IMG/VR virus record: IMGVR_UViG_3300028883_000137
Location: 1 to 24,253 of that record
DNA: 24,253 bases
Direction: 5' to 3' (one strand)
Source of the DNA: a virus
Shown: in pieces, positions 1 to 6,477 of the stretch
Layout: each line of letters opens with the position of its first letter
Numbering within the stretch: position 1 is the first letter of the stretch
Notes under the pieces: model-generated
Database searches by the model: none
The model's input: the letters and a program-made list of their open reading frames with translations, nothing else
Told to the model about the DNA's origin: nothing
Translations under genes and position numbers: made by a program

Positions 1-9
1 TTCCTTCAT
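1..9 (-). CDS. start of a further leftward gene, cut by the window edge
   Basis: An ATG at 9-7 overlaps the TGA of the preceding leftward gene in an ATGA arrangement, and only the codons for Met-Lys-Glu lie inside the window. The overlap is the same coupling used throughout this arm, so the operon probably continues leftwards. Nothing can be said about function. Confidence 0.45.
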
Positions 10-302
10 CAATATCCTATCTCCAATTTTTTTGCAAATGGTAATTTATAAAGATATTCTATAATCTTTTCCTCACTATTAAAGGGTGCATCTCCTCTAA
101 TTTCTATCCAAGATACACTACCTAAACTTGCTGTTTCTATATAGGTATCATACCACCAATCATATTCCTCTATGTTATCTTCATCAGCATACTTATCAAG
201 TAATAACAAATATCTATATAATTCTTCCTCTTCTTTATTGTTTAGATTATCTGTTCTAACTCTCATAGTAGCTTCAGAACAATTTGGGTTTAAATCAATC
301 AT
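9..302 (-). CDS. LNPNCSE-motif small protein, paralogue 1
   Basis: A 97-residue acidic protein of unknown function. It begins Met-Ile-Asp and then LNPNCSE, a heptapeptide also found near the N-terminus of three nearby leftward proteins. After it comes a charged stretch (LNNKEEEELYRYLLLLDKY) that aligns by eye with LTKKEREEMNKYLSLFDYF in the protein at 589-828, and both end with a PFAKKLxI block, so the two are paralogues. The start has a GGTGG-type ribosome-binding site and overlaps the preceding stop by ATGA, which indicates coupled translation in one operon. There is no signal peptide or membrane segment. I do not recognise the family. Confidence 0.8.
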   Translation of the reverse strand: MIDLNPNCSEATMRVRTDNLNNKEEEELYRYLLLLDKYADEDNIEEYDWWYDTYIETASLGSVSWIEIRGDAPFNSEEKIIEYLYKLPFAKKLEIGY

Positions 303-592
303 AATAATTCCACCATTAATTTATTCTTATCTATCATTTCTTTATAACAATTTTTAATTTCAGCTAAATCTATTAATCCTATATTTTGTTTTAAGGTTAA
401 ATCATCTATATATCCATCATACTTTTTTATTGATATAGGTTTAAATATATAACAATTAGTTAGCATACCTGAATACTTGCTATATCTATATCCTGTAATT
501 TTAATTAAATTTCCATTAATCTTATTCTTAAAATATTTATTAATATATTTAGATTTTGAATTCGGAAAGGATTTATAGGTAGAATTCATCAT
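299..592 (-). CDS. hypothetical protein, basic, 97 aa
   Basis: A lysine-, tyrosine- and isoleucine-rich protein with no domain I recognise. It sits between two LNPNCSE paralogues but lacks the motif. Its TGA overlaps the ATG of the following gene (ATGA at 299-302) and its own start lies in the stop region of the gene at 589, so it is an internal member of the same operon. It is predicted soluble and cytoplasmic. Confidence 0.7.
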   Translation of the reverse strand: MMNSTYKSFPNSKSKYINKYFKNKINGNLIKITGYRYSKYSGMLTNCYIFKPISIKKYDGYIDDLTLKQNIGLIDLAEIKNCYKEMIDKNKLMVELL

Positions 593-828
593 ACATATTC
601 CCGCTCATTTCTAATCTTTAATTTTTTAGCAAAGGGTGTATTCATAATACATTCCTCTATCTCATCTGTCATATCCTCTACCCTAGCTACTGCATATTCA
701 TCAGTAGTATCAAAGTAATCAAATAAAGATAAATATTTATTCATCTCCTCTCTTTCCTTTTTAGTTAAGTCATCATAATAAATATATAAATAAGTAACCC
801 ACTCTGAACAGTTAGGATTGAGCATCAT
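589..828 (-). CDS. LNPNCSE-motif small protein, paralogue 2
   Basis: A 79-residue protein starting Met-Met-LNPNCSE. The middle part (LTKKEREEMNKYLSLFDYF) and the C-terminal PFAKKLKI match the protein at 9-302, so the two derive from a duplication, with this copy shorter. The first ATG overlaps the last codons of the gene at 812. GGGAATGAT just upstream can serve as an archaeal-type ribosome-binding site. The function is unknown; the acidic, soluble character would suit a protein that binds a host factor, but that is only inference. Confidence 0.78.
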   Translation of the reverse strand: MMLNPNCSEWVTYLYIYYDDLTKKEREEMNKYLSLFDYFDTTDEYAVARVEDMTDEIEECIMNTPFAKKLKIRNEREYV

Positions 829-1213
829 CTACATCATTCCCCATATGTCTTCTATTATATACATCTTTAAATGGTAATCCATAACAATTACAAAAGTGTT
901 TCATTTCTTTAGTATATTCCTCTCTAGACCAACCACTTGTTCCTGATGTTGTCCAATGATTTCTATTAGAGTATATTCCAAAGTAATCTAGGAATAAATC
1001 TAATTCAGGTTTTTCAAAGTAAGGTCTATAATCTAATCCCTTACTATTAGGACTATACAATGCTCTCTCATAATCCTCTTCACTCATTATTCTTTTAAAG
1101 ATTTTTAATTCATCATCTGTCATATCCTTTAATATTTCTATAGGTATCTTATATACTGCTTCAGAACAGTTAGGATTTAACTCTACTTTATATTTACATC
1201 TGGTCTTTTTAAT
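812..1213 (-). CDS. LNPNCSE-motif protein, paralogue 3, start codon unclear
   Basis: From the ATG at 1123 this reads as 103 residues, but the frame stays open upstream to a TAG at 1219-1217 and encodes VELNPNCSEAVYKIP just before that ATG. This is the same heptapeptide that heads three neighbours, so translation very probably starts upstream of 1123. No ATG, GTG or TTG exists there. The best candidate is an ATT at 1213-1211, five bases after a GAGGGAT ribosome-binding site, which I use here; a frameshift from the upstream gene, whose stop at 1185-1183 overlaps, or a lost start codon are alternatives. The C-terminal part has YGLPFKDVY, vaguely like the PFAKKL block. Function unknown. Confidence 0.62.
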   Translation of the reverse strand: MKKTRCKYKVELNPNCSEAVYKIPIEILKDMTDDELKIFKRIMSEEDYERALYSPNSKGLDYRPYFEKPELDLFLDYFGIYSNRNHWTTSGTSGWSREEYTKEMKHFCNCYGLPFKDVYNRRHMGNDVDDAQS

Positions 1214-1668
1214 AAGCTATCCCTCTTCTTTTTACTCTTTTTACTTTGATAATCTTTAATAGGTTTACAACCATTATGAATCCATTCTTCATATTCATTA
1301 GCACTACCACCATCCTGTCCATATACTTCTCCACCTAGATTATCTTGTATCTTTTTTAATGTGGGAAATAACTGATGTTGACAATGCTGATGTCCATCTA
1401 TCCTTATACCATCATCTCCATAACCATTATCCTCACCATCTCCATATATATGTATAGTTGCTCCATTTTCATAATCAGGCATATTAGGATTATCCTTATC
1501 AAATATTACTGACATCTTATCTCCTGAATTATCCCATTCATATATATCATTACTAGGGATTTCTATATAATATATTCCTAAATCTTTAAGCATCTCTATA
1601 ACTTGCTCTTTAGTATAATCATCAGGTAATCTCAATACCAACTCACTACAATTTGGATTTAATAGCAT
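1183..1668 (-). CDS. LNPNCSE-motif protein, paralogue 4
   Basis: A 161-residue protein beginning Met-Leu-LNPNCSE, the longest of the four that share this start. The middle is rich in Asp, Gly and Asn (GDGEDNGYGDDGIRIDGHQHCQ) and the tail is basic (KSKKKRDS). There is a good AAGGAG ribosome-binding site 8 bases before the ATG. It is the first of the four motif-bearing genes in transcription order. The Asp/Gly-rich stretch could bind a metal, but I see no known motif. Function unknown. Confidence 0.78.
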   Translation of the reverse strand: MLLNPNCSELVLRLPDDYTKEQVIEMLKDLGIYYIEIPSNDIYEWDNSGDKMSVIFDKDNPNMPDYENGATIHIYGDGEDNGYGDDGIRIDGHQHCQHQLFPTLKKIQDNLGGEVYGQDGGSANEYEEWIHNGCKPIKDYQSKKSKKKRDSLLKRPDVNIK

Positions 1669-1670
1669 TT

Positions 1671-1922
1671 TTATTTTCTCCTTTTCATCATATAATATAA
1701 ACTATATAATCCTAATATAAATACTATTGGAAACATTATAGCCTCTATATCAGCTTCTCCTAGCTTATTTATTAATATCGTAGTTGATTTACTAGGATGA
1801 AAATAAGCACTAAAAAATGTATAGGTTAATGTTATTGTATTAGCAAATAAACAAGCTACACCTATTGTTGCTATAAAATGTTTTCTATCCTTTACTCTTA
1901 ATTTTATTCTAATGTAACTCAC
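1671..1922 (-). CDS. small membrane protein with two transmembrane segments
   Basis: An 83-residue protein with a short basic N-terminus (IRIKLRVKDRKHF), a first hydrophobic segment at about residues 17-40, a polar loop and a second segment at about residues 58-77, ending in KRRK. Charge distribution suggests both ends face the cytoplasm. The only conventional start is a GTG at 1922 without a good ribosome-binding site; a GGTGAG followed four bases later by an in-frame ATT at 1913 is an alternative. Function unknown; no holin or transporter motif recognised. Confidence 0.65.
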   Translation of the reverse strand: MSYIRIKLRVKDRKHFIATIGVACLFANTITLTYTFFSAYFHPSKSTTILINKLGEADIEAIMFPIVFILGLYSLYYMMKRRK

Positions 1923-2145
1923 CTGTTTTCTTTATGGATTTTTCTCTATCTTTAATCAATCTTTTAATGTTTTCTTTAGTTCTTATTTCCTTTAGTCTTT
2001 CCTTAAGTTTAGTAATCTCATTAAGACAGTTAAGTATTTCCTTATCTATATCCATATCTCTATATTTTTCTAATAAGGTTACTCTACCTCTATAATATTT
2101 AAGTAATTTTTTAATTGCATCTTTAGTCATCTCTCCATTAGGCAT
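1909..2145 (-). CDS. coiled-coil small protein
   Basis: A 78-residue, highly charged helical protein: after MPNGEMTKDA it is nearly all Lys, Glu, Leu and Ile in heptad-like spacing (KLLKYYRGRVTLLEKYRDM). I choose the ATG at 2145 because it overlaps the preceding TAA by one base (TAATG) and has GGTGGT at the right distance. It follows the metalloprotease-like gene directly. Function unknown; a dimerising helper or regulator is possible. Confidence 0.65.
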   Translation of the reverse strand: MPNGEMTKDAIKKLLKYYRGRVTLLEKYRDMDIDKEILNCLNEITKLKERLKEIRTKENIKRLIKDREKSIKKTGELH

Positions 2146-2441
2146 TACATACCACCACAATCTGTATAATTCTCACTAATAAATGGAGCTATATTATCTA
2201 ACATATGACTAATATCATCTCCTTGCTCTTCTATTAAGACAAGATGTAATAATTCGTGGGATATAGTTGAGCATATAGTCTTATAATTTTCTTCCTTTAA
2301 AAATCTAGGATTAAGATGTATCCTATTATCTTCCATTACTGCTCCTGTCCATATACCATTCCAACCAAAAGTAAAAATATATTCCTTATCTAACTCATCA
2401 TATTTCTTTATGGTTATATTACTTCCATCTACAATAGACAT
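2145..2441 (-). CDS. HExxH metalloprotease-like protein
   Basis: A 98-residue protein with the motif STISHELLHLVL, a zinc-binding HExxH signature with hydrophobic residues around it as in small zincin-type peptidases. In those families the two His bind zinc and the Glu activates water. A third ligand could be His in the following ISHMLDN segment or an acidic residue, but I cannot assign it. The start at 2441 is preferred over a GTG at 2450 because GAGTGAT lies about 5 bases upstream of this ATG. There is no signal peptide, so it would act in the cytoplasm, perhaps on a host or viral protein. The length is below that of usual full zincins, so activity is inferred. Confidence 0.65.
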   Translation of the reverse strand: MSIVDGSNITIKKYDELDKEYIFTFGWNGIWTGAVMEDNRIHLNPRFLKEENYKTICSTISHELLHLVLIEEQGDDISHMLDNIAPFISENYTDCGGM

Positions 2442-2446
2442 AATAA

Positions 2447-2602
2447 TCACTCTGCATAAGTATAATCATTTGGAGGATATGTTTTATTCTGTAAATCCTC
2501 AATGTATTTAGTCATCTCTAGTTTCTTTAGTTCATCTACTTTCTTTTTTAATCTTTCCATTCTGTCTTCCTCACTCTCATAACTACAATCTACATCATAC
2601 AT
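2447..2602 (-). CDS. hypothetical charged helical protein, 51 aa
   Basis: A short acidic then basic protein beginning MYDVDCSYESEEDR and continuing with a lysine/glutamate-rich helix. Its ATG overlaps the stop of the zinc-ribbon gene by one base (TAATG) and its terminal GAG-TGA supplies the GAGTGAT ribosome-binding site of the metalloprotease-like gene, a tight operon arrangement. Function unknown. Confidence 0.6.
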   Translation of the reverse strand: MYDVDCSYESEEDRMERLKKKVDELKKLEMTKYIEDLQNKTYPPNDYTYAE

Positions 2603-2688
2603 TACAGTTCACAACCACATACCCAGCATTCATCTGCATTGATATTATTTCCCATTCCACAATCTTTACATATCTTTTTATTCTTCAT
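2602..2688 (-). CDS. mini zinc-ribbon protein, 28 aa
   Basis: Only 28 residues, almost entirely one zinc ribbon: ICKDCG, a short loop, then CWVCGCEL. Two CxxC pairs about 11 residues apart are what zinc-ribbon knuckles need. It overlaps the end of the gene at 2678 by a few bases. Such single-knuckle proteins commonly mediate protein or nucleic-acid contacts; the partner is unknown. Confidence 0.6.
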   Translation of the reverse strand: MKNKKICKDCGMGNNINADECWVCGCEL

Positions 2689-3022
2689 CACATACACCTT
2701 CCCAACATTTTAATAGAGTTTGTATCTTATTTTCTTTTCCCCATTTCTTTAAATCTTCATAAGCTTCTTTATGATAAACTTTTATTATCTTTGTAGCTAG
2801 ATTGATATCACCAGCTGGTCTAGATATATTTATAGTTTCTTTAATCTCCTTAAACCATTTCTTTTTAGTTCTTTCATAAGGTATATATTTCCATACAGTA
2901 GCAAATTTACCTGCACAGGATACCTGAAAATAATAATCATCTCCAAAATAATTATCTAGCTCTTTCCTAAATATCTCATCTTTCTTTTTTCTTAACATAT
3001 TTGTGCATATTTCTTCCTTCAT
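2678..3022 (-). CDS. hypothetical basic protein, 114 aa
   Basis: A lysine-rich soluble protein with a central aromatic part (YYFQVSCAGKFATVWKYIPYER) and a C-terminal half that looks helical (KWFKEIKETI...). It has a GAGGAAT ribosome-binding site before the ATG. The basic character would suit nucleic-acid binding, but I recognise no family. Confidence 0.72.
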   Translation of the reverse strand: MKEEICTNMLRKKKDEIFRKELDNYFGDDYYFQVSCAGKFATVWKYIPYERTKKKWFKEIKETINISRPAGDINLATKIIKVYHKEAYEDLKKWGKENKIQTLLKCWEGVCDEE

Positions 3023-3032
3023 ATATATTCCT

Positions 3033-3188
3033 CTATATAAGATGATATCTCTTTAATATTTCATAGTCCTTAAAGTATAGTAAATCCCATATCTGAAACA
3101 GCTTACCTAATCCCATATGGTTACATACACCTAAAAAACTATCATACGTTTGCTCTCTACTTTTTTTACTCTTATATTTCTTTTTCAT
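3033..3188 (-). CDS. hypothetical small basic protein, 51 aa
   Basis: Starts MKKKYKSKKSREQTYDS; I prefer the ATG at 3188 to a longer upstream reading because GAGGAAT lies 4 bases upstream and the stop of the zinc-ribbon gene at 3190 directly precedes it. The N-terminus is strongly basic and the remainder aromatic (LFQIWDLLYFKDYE). Function unknown. Confidence 0.58.
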   Translation of the reverse strand: MKKKYKSKKSREQTYDSFLGVCNHMGLGKLFQIWDLLYFKDYEILKRYHLI

Positions 3189-3189
3189 T

Positions 3190-3309
3190 TTATTCCTCTT
3201 TATAATTACATTTAATATCTGAACAGGCAATAACCTCTCCACCACCAGCACAACAATACCATATCTTTAGTGGCTTTCCACATATAGGACACTTATCTCC
3301 TTCTTTCAT
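3190..3309 (-). CDS. mini zinc-ribbon protein, 39 aa
   Basis: 39 residues with CPICGKPLKIWYCC followed by GGGEVIACSDIKC. The first CxxC and the final CxxxxC are typical knuckle pairs, and an additional CC lies between. GAGTGATTGAAA precedes the ATG, the archaeal-type ribosome-binding site seen repeatedly in this arm. It is probably cytoplasmic and binds one zinc ion; partner unknown. Confidence 0.6.
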   Translation of the reverse strand: MKEGDKCPICGKPLKIWYCCAGGGEVIACSDIKCNYKEE

Positions 3310-3311
3310 TT

Positions 3312-3452
3312 TCAATCACTCTTTAAATATCCATTTAATAGTTTATCCAAATATTCTATCTGACTTTTAACAAATGATATTTCCTCATCATCAGTTAATT
3401 CCTTTAATTTATTATTTCTATCCACAATAGCATTTATTATTTTATAAATCAT
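3312..3452 (-). CDS. hypothetical helical protein, 46 aa
   Basis: Begins MIYKIINAIVDRNNK and continues as an amphipathic, acidic helix-rich protein. The ATG at 3452 is chosen because AAAGGAAA precedes it and the zinc protein at 3454 ends immediately before. Function unknown. Confidence 0.55.
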   Translation of the reverse strand: MIYKIINAIVDRNNKLKELTDDEEISFVKSQIEYLDKLLNGYLKSD

Positions 3453-3453
3453 T

Positions 3454-3618
3454 TTATTTCTTTTCCTTTTGACAACAAGTGCATCTCCAACTATCATCTT
3501 TCATTTTATTATGCACTCTTTTTCCTTTACCATATATCTTATCCTGTTGAGGACATTCACAATCGCAGGATAATATCTTACAGTTTGTTTCCTTTTTAGT
3601 TTTATCTCCTTCCGTCAT
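3454..3618 (-). CDS. zinc-binding small viral protein, 54 aa
   Basis: A 54-residue protein with CDCEC near residue 18, then the run QDKIYGKGKRVHN, then WRCTCC near the end. This order (CxC, a QDxxYGKGxRVHN stretch, a C-terminal CTxC knuckle) matches a small zinc-ribbon family I recall from many phages; its role is not established. The start overlaps the stop of the gene at 3615 by ATGA. Confidence 0.68.
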   Translation of the reverse strand: MTEGDKTKKETNCKILSCDCECPQQDKIYGKGKRVHNKMKDDSWRCTCCQKEKK

Positions 3619-3977
3619 AAATATTCCACCATTACTCTATCCCTTAACTCAATGGGTATTTCATTATCCTTTAATTTTCTTAACTTTAAAATTTCTATCC
3701 ACGAACTAGAAGCATACTTATCTCCTTCAACTAATTCCTTTAATAGATATCCCCCATATAATAATAAATCACTCAACATTCCTTCATTATCTTTATATCT
3801 ATTATATTCAAGATAGTAACTCATATTTCCTATATGCAAACAAAATAATCTATCTATAATATATATCCTAAAGAGTTTATTATTAATTCCTGCTATATTA
3901 ATAGGAGTAGCACTAACATAAGTTCTAATCTGACTATCCTCATCTATTTCAGGTAGTTTATTCCTCTTTAATTTCAT
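3615..3977 (-). CDS. hypothetical protein, 120 aa
   Basis: A soluble protein of mixed composition with a beta-like middle (KLFRIYIIDRLFCLHIGNMSYYLEY). It overlaps the 38-residue gene upstream by 20 bases, and no internal Met is early enough to replace the ATG at 3977. SSSWIEILK resembles the SVSWIEIRG segment of the LNPNCSE protein at 9-302, a hint of distant relationship. Function unknown. Confidence 0.7.
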   Translation of the reverse strand: MKLKRNKLPEIDEDSQIRTYVSATPINIAGINNKLFRIYIIDRLFCLHIGNMSYYLEYNRYKDNEGMLSDLLLYGGYLLKELVEGDKYASSSWIEILKLRKLKDNEIPIELRDRVMVEYL

Positions 3978-4074
3978 CCATTAATTCTCCAATAACTTTA
4001 AGCAATTTAGAATGAACAGTTTTTATTCCTTCTTTATAGCCATCTTTATAACCTTCATCATACTTATCATTCAT
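3958..4074 (-). CDS. hypothetical charged protein with DGYKEG repeat, 38 aa
   Basis: A very short acidic protein with a tandem EGYKDGYKEGIK pattern, like many small phage proteins whose YxxGYxxG helix packs against partners. It ends 20 bases inside the next gene. A gene this short is supported by operon continuity rather than by homology. Confidence 0.5.
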   Translation of the reverse strand: MNDKYDEGYKDGYKEGIKTVHSKLLKVIGELMDEIKEE

Positions 4075-4086
4075 AAAGATTACCTC

Positions 4087-4248
4087 TTACTTTATTATAT
4101 AAAATCTATTAGCCAAATGTTTAGTGAATATTTCTATATTGTCATCTGTCAGTAAACTTTCATTAAAAGCAACTATCCTTATATCCTTATGCTTATCTAA
4201 AAGATAGTCCACTATTAAATGAATATCTGCTCTACTTAATTTCTTCAT
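4087..4248 (-). CDS. hypothetical protein, 53 aa
   Basis: Begins MKKLSRADIHLIVDYLL and reads as a small alpha/beta protein with a strand-like IRIVAFN. It starts two bases before the stop of the 35-residue gene upstream and has GAGGAAAT as ribosome-binding site. Function unknown. Confidence 0.58.
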   Translation of the reverse strand: MKKLSRADIHLIVDYLLDKHKDIRIVAFNESLLTDDNIEIFTKHLANRFYIIK

Positions 4249-4356
4249 CTAATTTCCTCTTGACTTTCTTCTTGCTAACTCTTTATTAATCCAAGTCCTT
4301 AATTGTTTTAATTGTTTATCACTTAAATTTTTTAAATCATATTTAGGTATTATCAT
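4249..4356 (-). CDS. hypothetical small basic protein, 35 aa
   Basis: A lysine/leucine-rich peptide (MIIPKYDLKNLSDKQLKQL) that overlaps the gene before it by ATGA (4353-4356) and is followed immediately by the next ATG. It is probably helical. Function unknown; the evidence is operon structure only. Confidence 0.5.
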   Translation of the reverse strand: MIIPKYDLKNLSDKQLKQLRTWINKELARRKSRGN

Positions 4357-4490
4357 TTTATATCCTCAACATAATATATCATTTCATTCCTTTCAAGATA
4401 GTCCACATAATCCTGTGTCCATACCTTAAGATTAATCAAAACATCTTTTAAGTTTCTACTTATCCATATTTGCTCATCAAAATACATCAT
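4353..4490 (-). CDS. hypothetical acidic protein, 45 aa, first gene of an operon
   Basis: Starts with two ATG codons (MMYFDEQIWISRN) and is the first gene downstream of a leftward TATA-type promoter at about 4530, so it probably opens the transcript that runs to the left edge of the window. The sequence before the ATG is GAGGTAGATAAAA, a plausible ribosome-binding site. Aromatic and acidic, soluble; function unknown. Confidence 0.55.
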   Translation of the reverse strand: MMYFDEQIWISRNLKDVLINLKVWTQDYVDYLERNEMIYYVEDIK

Positions 4491-4526
4491 TTTTATCTAC
4501 CTCAGTTTTTGAACACCTTGAAATTC

Positions 4527-4541
4527 ACTATATATAAAACA
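4527..4541 (-). promoter_or_regulatory. leftward TATA-box promoter
   Basis: On the minus strand the sequence reads TTGTTTTATATATAGTG, a good archaeal TATA box. A start about 25 bases further on would give a leader of roughly 15 bases before the ATG at 4490. The 150-base gap here is the first sizeable break in the packed leftward genes, which supports a promoter. A second TATA-like CCATATAAAAGAGG lies near 4620-4633 on the same strand. Confidence 0.5.
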
Positions 4542-4645
4542 ATTTGCCTATAAAATATTCCATATATAGAACAAAATGGCTTAAAACGATTTTTAATCAC
4601 TAAACTCTATATGTTTTAGCCTCTTTTATATGGTTTAAGGCATTT

Positions 4646-4876
4646 TTACCCTGAATTAAAGGAAGATAAATATAATCCCTTCTTAAGATTACTTTTACCT
4701 ATTAGTTTTATGGTAGAGTAATCTCTATTTAACCAAAAATCTCTACCTTCCACATCACTAATACACATCTTCCTTGCTTCTCCTATACTATCTGCTATTA
4801 CTATATGTCCTAAATAACAATCCCATTTTCTAAAGTTCTTATCTTTTGGTTTTAATAAGTATATATTATGTTTCAT
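4646..4876 (-). CDS. small phage-type protein of unknown function
   Basis: 76 residues from the ATG at 4876, which follows GATTGATTAAA; a TTG further upstream is less likely. The pattern is an N-terminal strand (NIYLLKPKD), then a segment W-D-C-Y-L-G-H-I-V-I-A-D-S with IGEARKM, then WLNRDYSTIKLIG. This resembles a widespread small phage and prokaryote protein in which a strand, an SxEEAR-like helix and a final V/I-x-x-I-G strand recur; no function is known to me. Confidence 0.65.
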   Translation of the reverse strand: MKHNIYLLKPKDKNFRKWDCYLGHIVIADSIGEARKMCISDVEGRDFWLNRDYSTIKLIGKSNLKKGLYLSSFNSG

Positions 4877-5079
4877 TTTAATCAATCATCTTTAAGTCCT
4901 TATCTATATCGGCAACTTGTAGATAGTTTTTTTAATGTTGTTTGGTAACCCCATAGTCATTTGGGAATATTTGCCTGACACCCCAACATCTCCCATATAG
5001 AGGACTTGCACATACTACTCTATAATGCTCATAGAATTTACCGATACTCTATCTACTTGCTCTACCGTAGATAAGCAAC
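4877..5079. other. short non-coding gap with hairpin
   Basis: About 200 bases between two leftward genes. It contains TTGCTCTA-CCG-TAGATAAGCAA near 5068-5090, which can fold back on itself, and a leftward frame rich in plausible residues (FYEHYRVVCASPLYG) that has no start codon. It may be a remnant gene or a leader RNA; I see nothing decisive. Confidence 0.3.
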
Positions 5080-5205
5080 TTATTTATTAAATATTCTATT
5101 TTTAGTGGTATATTTAAAGGCAACATTATTAATTCCTGATGTTTTTTCTAAAGTTTGGGCTAATGTTAATGCCTTATTCTTATCCACATCTAGTATTATT
5201 TTCAT
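5080..5205 (-). CDS. hypothetical protein, 41 aa
   Basis: Begins MKIILDVDKNKALTLAQTL and looks like a small beta-alpha-beta unit (ILDVD..., LAQTLEK, INNVAFKY). GGTGGTGG lies upstream of the ATG, though somewhat far. It follows the methyltransferase-like gene. Function unknown. Confidence 0.5.
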   Translation of the reverse strand: MKIILDVDKNKALTLAQTLEKTSGINNVAFKYTTKNRIFNK

Positions 5206-5268
5206 ATCTGCTTTCCACCACCTTTTTAGTTTGGTTTTTTAAGGAAACCTATAAAAACCTATGGCGTA

Positions 5269-5895
5269 TTACTTAAACTTGTTATTTGTATCCTTCCTTA
5301 TTATATATGCTAACTCTATCATAGGTGTCTTATCTCTATAACTATCCTTAATAGTTCCTGATATAATATATCCAAATGATAAAGCCATTATTCTAATTTC
5401 TTTATCTAGTTTTTCTAGATTTCTATATGCTGAAGGTTGATTTCTAAATGTTAATGTTAAAGTTAAACCTGCATAACCTTGTTTAAACTTTTTATTTTTT
5501 AAGCAATAATACACACAATTTAATATCTTATTTCCTAATTGAGTATATCCTGCACATAAATCTAAATCTAATACAGCAATAGGTTTATCATATGTTTTTA
5601 CAAATCTGAATATGTCATCATTAACTAATTCTATTCTATCCTTTTCACTCATTTTAGATAATTGAATTTTTTGATTTTCGTGTATTTCCTTTTCTATCTC
5701 ACATACAACATATCTACTGCGATTATTTAATAAAGGTTTCCAATTATTGTAATGAGTTTCTAGTGTATTTCCTACCAATGCTACTACATTTCCACTTATA
5801 TTTTTAGATTTAAAAAATCTACAAATAAGATTTTCTAAATTTCTTTTTCTAGTAGCATTTTCAAATCTCTCTTTTTCATACTTGATAAAACACAC
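5269..5895 (-). CDS. methyltransferase-like Rossmann-fold protein
   Basis: A 208-residue protein with a pattern typical of class I SAM-dependent methyltransferase-like folds: a glycine-containing first strand (NVVALVGNTLETH), an acidic end to the second strand (YVVCEIEKE), IELVNDDIFRF like the motif that contacts the adenine, then PIAVLDLDLCAGYTQ in the position of the catalytic motif IV, and finally GLTLTLTFRNQ. The motif I glycines are weak and there is no DPPY or NPPY, so target and activity are uncertain; it may be an inactive relative. The GTG start at 5895 lies within AAGGAGGTG; an in-frame ATC seven bases later is an alternative. There are no membrane segments. Confidence 0.55.
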   Translation of the reverse strand: MCFIKYEKERFENATRKRNLENLICRFFKSKNISGNVVALVGNTLETHYNNWKPLLNNRSRYVVCEIEKEIHENQKIQLSKMSEKDRIELVNDDIFRFVKTYDKPIAVLDLDLCAGYTQLGNKILNCVYYCLKNKKFKQGYAGLTLTLTFRNQPSAYRNLEKLDKEIRIMALSFGYIISGTIKDSYRDKTPMIELAYIIRKDTNNKFK

Positions 5896-5899
5896 CTCC

Positions 5900-5980
5900 T
5901 TATTTCTTTTTATTCACTTTCTTATTTTCCTTTTCAAACCATTCCTTTATATCCTTCCATTCGTTAGGTGTAAACATCAT
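5900..5980 (-). CDS. tiny basic protein, 26 aa
   Basis: A 26-residue peptide starting MMFTPNEWKDIKEW and ending in a lysine-rich tail. A strong AGGAGATG ribosome-binding site precedes it and its start overlaps the TGA of the gene at 5977. Probably translated; function unknown. Confidence 0.5.
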   Translation of the reverse strand: MMFTPNEWKDIKEWFEKENKKVNKKK

Positions 5981-6087
5981 AATTTACATCTCCTTTTTAT
6001 AATCATATATTTACCATACATCTTTTTTATATATTTAGTAACCCTATAATCTATAATCTTATTTCTAATCTTGTTAATGATAGACAT
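5977..6087 (-). CDS. hypothetical basic protein, 36 aa
   Basis: A lysine/arginine/isoleucine-rich 36-residue protein (MSIINKIRNKIIDYR...), with GAGTGATTGAAA before the ATG. Its tail contains the ribosome-binding site of the next gene. The charge would suit nucleic-acid binding, but this is inference. Confidence 0.5.
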   Translation of the reverse strand: MSIINKIRNKIIDYRVTKYIKKMYGKYMIIKRRCKL

Positions 6088-6093
6088 TTTCAA

Positions 6094-6294
6094 TCACTCA
6101 AAATCATAAGCATTATCTATATACCAACCTTTAGGATTATCTCTACCTAATGTAGTATCCCCTATTTTATCTGCAAGACTATCATATGCTTTATATTCAA
6201 GCATACTATCAGTATCATTTTCACATACATCTACCAATACATATATATGCTCTTTATCATTGCAGAAATGATATTCCAATATATTTGTTTTCAT
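6094..6294 (-). CDS. hypothetical acidic protein, 66 aa
   Basis: Starts MKTNILEYHFCNDKEH from the ATG at 6294, preferred over a GTG at 6303 because GAGTGATTAAA precedes it at ideal spacing. It contains IYVLVDVCENDTDS, strand-like, then an acidic helical region. Function unknown. Confidence 0.6.
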   Translation of the reverse strand: MKTNILEYHFCNDKEHIYVLVDVCENDTDSMLEYKAYDSLADKIGDTTLGRDNPKGWYIDNAYDFE

Positions 6295-6299
6295 TTTAA

Positions 6300-6458
6300 T
6301 CACTCTATTTCATTCACTAAAGGATTACTCTCTTTAGATTTTTTAACTGTAATCTCTATACAATATAATTCCCCACTCTCTAAATATGTTGGCTTTATAT
6401 CTATATCTGAATGGGTTTTATACCATATCCTTTTCCAATTTGTCTTATTTTTAATCAT
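6300..6458 (-). CDS. hypothetical protein, 52 aa
   Basis: Begins MIKNKTNWKRIWYKTHSD and continues with strand-like GELYCIEITVKK. It has an exact GGTGAT ribosome-binding site six bases before the ATG, the match to the archaeal 16S rRNA tail. Its last bases form the GAGTGAT site of the next gene. Function unknown. Confidence 0.58.
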   Translation of the reverse strand: MIKNKTNWKRIWYKTHSDIDIKPTYLESGELYCIEITVKKSKESNPLVNEIE

Positions 6459-6477
6459 TCCCCATCACCTATTTTAT

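Noticed and set aside
5030-5090. Possible tRNA (D-arm-like GGTAGAGC on the minus strand)
   Set aside because: A D-arm-like piece is present, but I could not find a matching acceptor stem, anticodon arm or TTC loop.
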